NCBI RefSeq assembly: GCF_013283835.1
Contig: NZ_CP054052.1
Location: forward strand, 2,914,001 to 2,978,000
DNA length: 64,000 bases
Origin: Poseidonibacter lekithochrous
Lineage (GTDB): Bacteria; Campylobacterota; Campylobacteria; Campylobacterales; Arcobacteraceae
Direction of reading: 5' to 3'
This document shows, piece after piece, positions 61,874-64,000 of this stretch. The notes beneath the pieces were generated by a model that did not search any database, was not told the DNA's origin, and saw only the letters and a program-made list of their open reading frames with translations. The translations under genes were made by a program, and so were the position numbers. Position 1 is the stretch's first letter, and each line of letters starts with the position of its first letter.

Positions 61874-61905
61874 CTATATTTGATAAAATTTAATACATTG
61901 TTTTC

Positions 61906-61919
61906 GATACACGTGTATC
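61906..61919 (-). promoter_or_regulatory. 14-bp perfect palindrome upstream of glyQ
   Basis: GATACACGTGTATC is a perfect palindrome in the glyQ promoter region, between the purE terminator and the leader hairpin. It has the form of a dimeric regulator site; the regulator is unknown. Confidence 0.45.
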
Positions 61920-61929
61920 TGGTTTTCAT

Positions 61930-61963
61930 AAAGAAATAAGATTAGCACTATTTCTAGTGCTAA
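61930..61963 (-). terminator. Intrinsic terminator after purE
   Basis: A 9-bp stem (61942-61950 with 61955-61963, loop TTTC) is followed on the minus strand by CTTATTTCTTT, just past the purE stop at 61970. It separates purE from glyQ. Confidence 0.75.
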
Positions 61964-61969
61964 GTCTTA

Positions 61970-62464
61970 TTATAAAATTATTTCAATTTCTTTTGAATCA
62001 CTTTCAACTTTTTTAGCTTGAACGATTCTGTCTTCTTTTAATTTAATAGCTAATTCATTATCAGAAATTGCAAGAATTTGCATTGCAAAATAAGCTGCAT
62101 TAACTGCACCAGATCTTCCAAGTGCAACAGTTCCAACAGGCATACCAGCTGGCATTTGAACAGTTGAAAGCATAGCATCCATACCATCCATTGCTCCACC
62201 TTTCATAGGTACACCAATTACAGGTTTAGTAGTTCCTGCTGCTAATGCACCAGCTAAGTGAGCAGCCATACCAGCAGCAGCAATAAATGCTACAGCACCC
62301 TTTTCTTCTGATTCTTTAATATAAGTCTTAGTTCTATCAGGAGATCTATGAGCTGATGAAATAACAATTTCATATTTTACGTTGAACTTCTCAAAAGTGT
62401 CAGCACAGTGTTTCATAATCTCGTAGTCAGATTTACTACCCATAATAATAGATACAAAATTCAT
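61970..62464 (-). CDS. purE: N5-carboxyaminoimidazole ribonucleotide mutase PurE
   Basis: The 164-residue class I PurE has IIMGSKSDYEIMKHCADT, the catalytic ISSAHRSPDRT with His, AAAGMAAHLAGALAAGTTKP and SAVNAAYFAMQIL-like GRSGAVNAAYFAMQIL. It moves the carboxylate from N5-CAIR to C4 in purine synthesis. Confidence 0.96.
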   Translation of the reverse strand: MNFVSIIMGSKSDYEIMKHCADTFEKFNVKYEIVISSAHRSPDRTKTYIKESEEKGAVAFIAAAGMAAHLAGALAAGTTKPVIGVPMKGGAMDGMDAMLSTVQMPAGMPVGTVALGRSGAVNAAYFAMQILAISDNELAIKLKEDRIVQAKKVESDSKEIEIIL

Positions 62465-62504
62465 TTATCAATCCTTAATTTTTTCTTTAAAAGTAGCGAT
62501 TATA

Positions 62505-63809
62505 TCAAAAAGTTTCTAATAGTTTTATAATCCGTGAAACTTTAAGTTTTTGCCATGAATCAAATCTGTAAAAAGTAAGGCTATTATTCTCAAAAACAAA
62601 CTGCGAAAAACTCTTAGATTCATCAATTATTTCCACTGCTTTTACATAATTATAATATTTGATTTTTCTTTCATAATCAGGGTTTGTAAATATCACAACA
62701 CTTGGAATCAAAAAGGCATCTGCTATGTGAAAAGTTGATGTTTCAGAAGTAATAATACCATCCATATTTGAAATAATATAGGAAAAATCGTTAAATGATT
62801 TTGACTCTTTTGAAAAATCAATTACATCAGAATCTTTATTTCTACTATCTAAATTTAAAGTTGTAACTATTGTATAATCACTAGCTTTTTTTATAAGTTT
62901 CTTTAAAATAGAAATTGCAATTTCTTGAGGTATTGAATTATCTAGTTTTGCAGAATAAGGATGAAATAATAAAAGTTTACCTTTTAATTTTGCATTTTGA
63001 ATTTTTTCTTTTAATTCATCACTAGGTTCAAATAAATTCATATTCAATTGATTATATTTCATATTATCAGGAATTTTAAAATAATCAATTCCAAATTTAT
63101 ATAACCAAGCATCAATCATATTTAATTCTTTGAAATACATTGATTTTATATCAACTGAACTATTATCAATAAAATAGTCATAAGAACAAAACTTTTTAGT
63201 ATCTATGCTTAAAGGGTATACTTTGTTTATAAATGTTTGTTTATTATAAATCTCTTTATCTCTTGAATAAAAAGTATTATTAGATGCATTTATATAAAGA
63301 TCTAAAACAACTTCTTTATACACTTCTTTTAATTTAGTATATAAAATTCTAAGAGCAGTAGATCCAGCAACCATTTCTCCAATACTTCTTCCAACACTTC
63401 CAATTACTGCAAGATTGATTCTGTCTTTTTTAAGTGTTAGTTGTTTATAAATATCAGCTTTTTGGTTAGAAAATAAAAAAGAATTCACCTCATCTTCATC
63501 ATTAATAAAATTCTCTTGTATTCTCTTCTCATAGTTTACTTGATTTGTATATTCATTGGCATTAGATATTCCTAATTCAATTGGAAAATCTTCAACATCT
63601 CTTACTTTAGATTCTTTAAGTAATCTTGCTGAATATTTAATTTTATCAACGTTTCTGAAGACTTGTTTTAAGTCTTCAAAATCGTCTGTTGTAGTGATAT
63701 ATGCAGTTTCATTATTAAGATTAGATGGTTCTTTAAATTTAAGATACTTAACTAAAGTCCCATCTGTTGTTTTAATATTTATGCTATTAGTAACTCTAAA
63801 AAATATCAT
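62505..63809 (-). CDS. GT9-like (heptosyltransferase-type) glycosyltransferase with extended N-terminus
   Basis: The 434-residue protein has about 120 residues of unrecognised N-terminal sequence and then a GT-B arrangement: LAVIGSVGRSIGEMVAGSTA, LLLFHPYSAKLDNSIPQEIA, and the GT9-type block GIITSETSTFHIADAFLIPS with VVIFTNP. This fits sugar transfer to LPS or another surface glycan, or (given size and unusual start) a glycan-related relative. It is 2 nt after the gene at the window edge, so the two are probably cotranscribed. Confidence 0.6.
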   Translation of the reverse strand: MIFFRVTNSINIKTTDGTLVKYLKFKEPSNLNNETAYITTTDDFEDLKQVFRNVDKIKYSARLLKESKVRDVEDFPIELGISNANEYTNQVNYEKRIQENFINDEDEVNSFLFSNQKADIYKQLTLKKDRINLAVIGSVGRSIGEMVAGSTALRILYTKLKEVYKEVVLDLYINASNNTFYSRDKEIYNKQTFINKVYPLSIDTKKFCSYDYFIDNSSVDIKSMYFKELNMIDAWLYKFGIDYFKIPDNMKYNQLNMNLFEPSDELKEKIQNAKLKGKLLLFHPYSAKLDNSIPQEIAISILKKLIKKASDYTIVTTLNLDSRNKDSDVIDFSKESKSFNDFSYIISNMDGIITSETSTFHIADAFLIPSVVIFTNPDYERKIKYYNYVKAVEIIDESKSFSQFVFENNSLTFYRFDSWQKLKVSRIIKLLETF

Positions 63810-63811
63810 AC

Positions 63812-64000
63812 TTATTTTATAGGTTGACCTTCATCACTTGTCTCTACTCTTAACATAGTTAAATATGGTAATTTCCCTGGTAATTGAATCTTATTTGTAT
63901 TACCACTATGAACTGATTCTAATTCTTTATTAGTTTCAGTTAAAATCTTATTGAAGCTAATATAATAAATACCATCTTCTTTTTTATAAATTTTCCCAAG
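63812..64000 (-). CDS. 3' end of an unidentified gene
   Basis: The minus-strand frame is open from the window edge to a TAA at 63812 and gives the last 62 residues (LGKIYKKEDGIYYIS ... GKLPYLTMLRVETSDEG). The upstream part is outside the window. No family recognised. It is 2 nt from the glycosyltransferase-like gene. Confidence 0.6.
   Translation of the reverse strand, partial: LGKIYKKEDGIYYISFNKILTETNKELESVHSGNTNKIQLPGKLPYLTMLRVETSDEGQPIK

Noticed and set aside
1-64000. CRISPR arrays, insertion sequences, prophage genes, rRNA genes
   Set aside because: No regularly spaced direct repeats, transposase motifs, phage structural genes or rRNA-like stretches were seen; repeats present are low-complexity coding (fliK, Lys-rich gene) or one microsatellite.

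Overview
The window is strongly AT-rich, with T/A-ending codons and short intergenic gaps. It reads as the chromosome of a member of the Campylobacterota, most likely Arcobacteraceae. The main reasons are the gene content (a FlhF/FlhG-type polar flagellum, FliY, a D-x3-Q CheZ of the Helicobacter kind, two periplasmic TPR proteins placed like PflA/PflB) and the order RluA-like, WaaA, zinc-ribbon coiled coil, Nif3-like, GlyQ, which I recall from Helicobacter HP0956-HP0960. The species cannot be fixed by reading alone.

Region 1 (1-5590, + strand) holds CoA-thioester carbon metabolism. It starts with a truncated AMP-forming acyl-CoA ligase fused to a CitE-like lyase domain, followed by a mesaconyl-CoA-hydratase-like double hot-dog protein and a malyl-CoA/beta-methylmalyl-CoA-lyase-like protein. 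After a terminator comes a class I fumarase with its own promoter. Region 2 (5600-13755) is an accessory stretch: three hypothetical or secreted proteins, an FAH-fold protein, and a SigZ-like ECF sigma factor divergent from an unlisted 46-residue protein with 16 cysteines. A NIT-domain chemoreceptor, an LRV-repeat protein and a flavin-reductase-like protein follow. The two divergent sigZ-side promoters share a GCAAC-N16/17-CGTC pattern, suggesting a self-contained ECF regulon.

Region 3 (13869-54827) is a large flagellar and chemotaxis cluster, almost all on the minus strand. Reading in the direction of transcription: cheY-cheZ-flgF-flgB-fliF-fliG-fliH; fliN-flgD-second flgE; flgE; a coiled-coil protein and a TPR protein; flaG-fliY-motA-motB-flgJ-(flgN-like)-(flgA-like)-flhF-flhG; a small membrane protein-fliE-flgC-fliK-fliR-flhB-TPR-fliI-flgL-flhA. 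With gaps of 5 nt or overlaps, the last group continues into six genes not known to be flagellar: BatD-like, HlyD-like adaptor, molybdopterin oxidoreductase, MFS transporter, a 74-residue protein and a sensor histidine kinase. flgG and two unusual proteins (Lys-rich; membrane plus coiled coil plus SPOR-like) run the other way from the cheY end. Promoter-like sites I could see are extended -10 TATAAT boxes; I saw no sigma-54 -24/-12 element.

Region 4 (54839-64000, minus strand) is housekeeping: rimM, khpA, rpsP, ffh; an RluA-family pseudouridine synthase, waaA, the FlgZ-like zinc-ribbon protein, a Nif3-like protein, glyQ; purE; a GT9-like glycosyltransferase; and the 3' end of an unidentified gene at the window edge.
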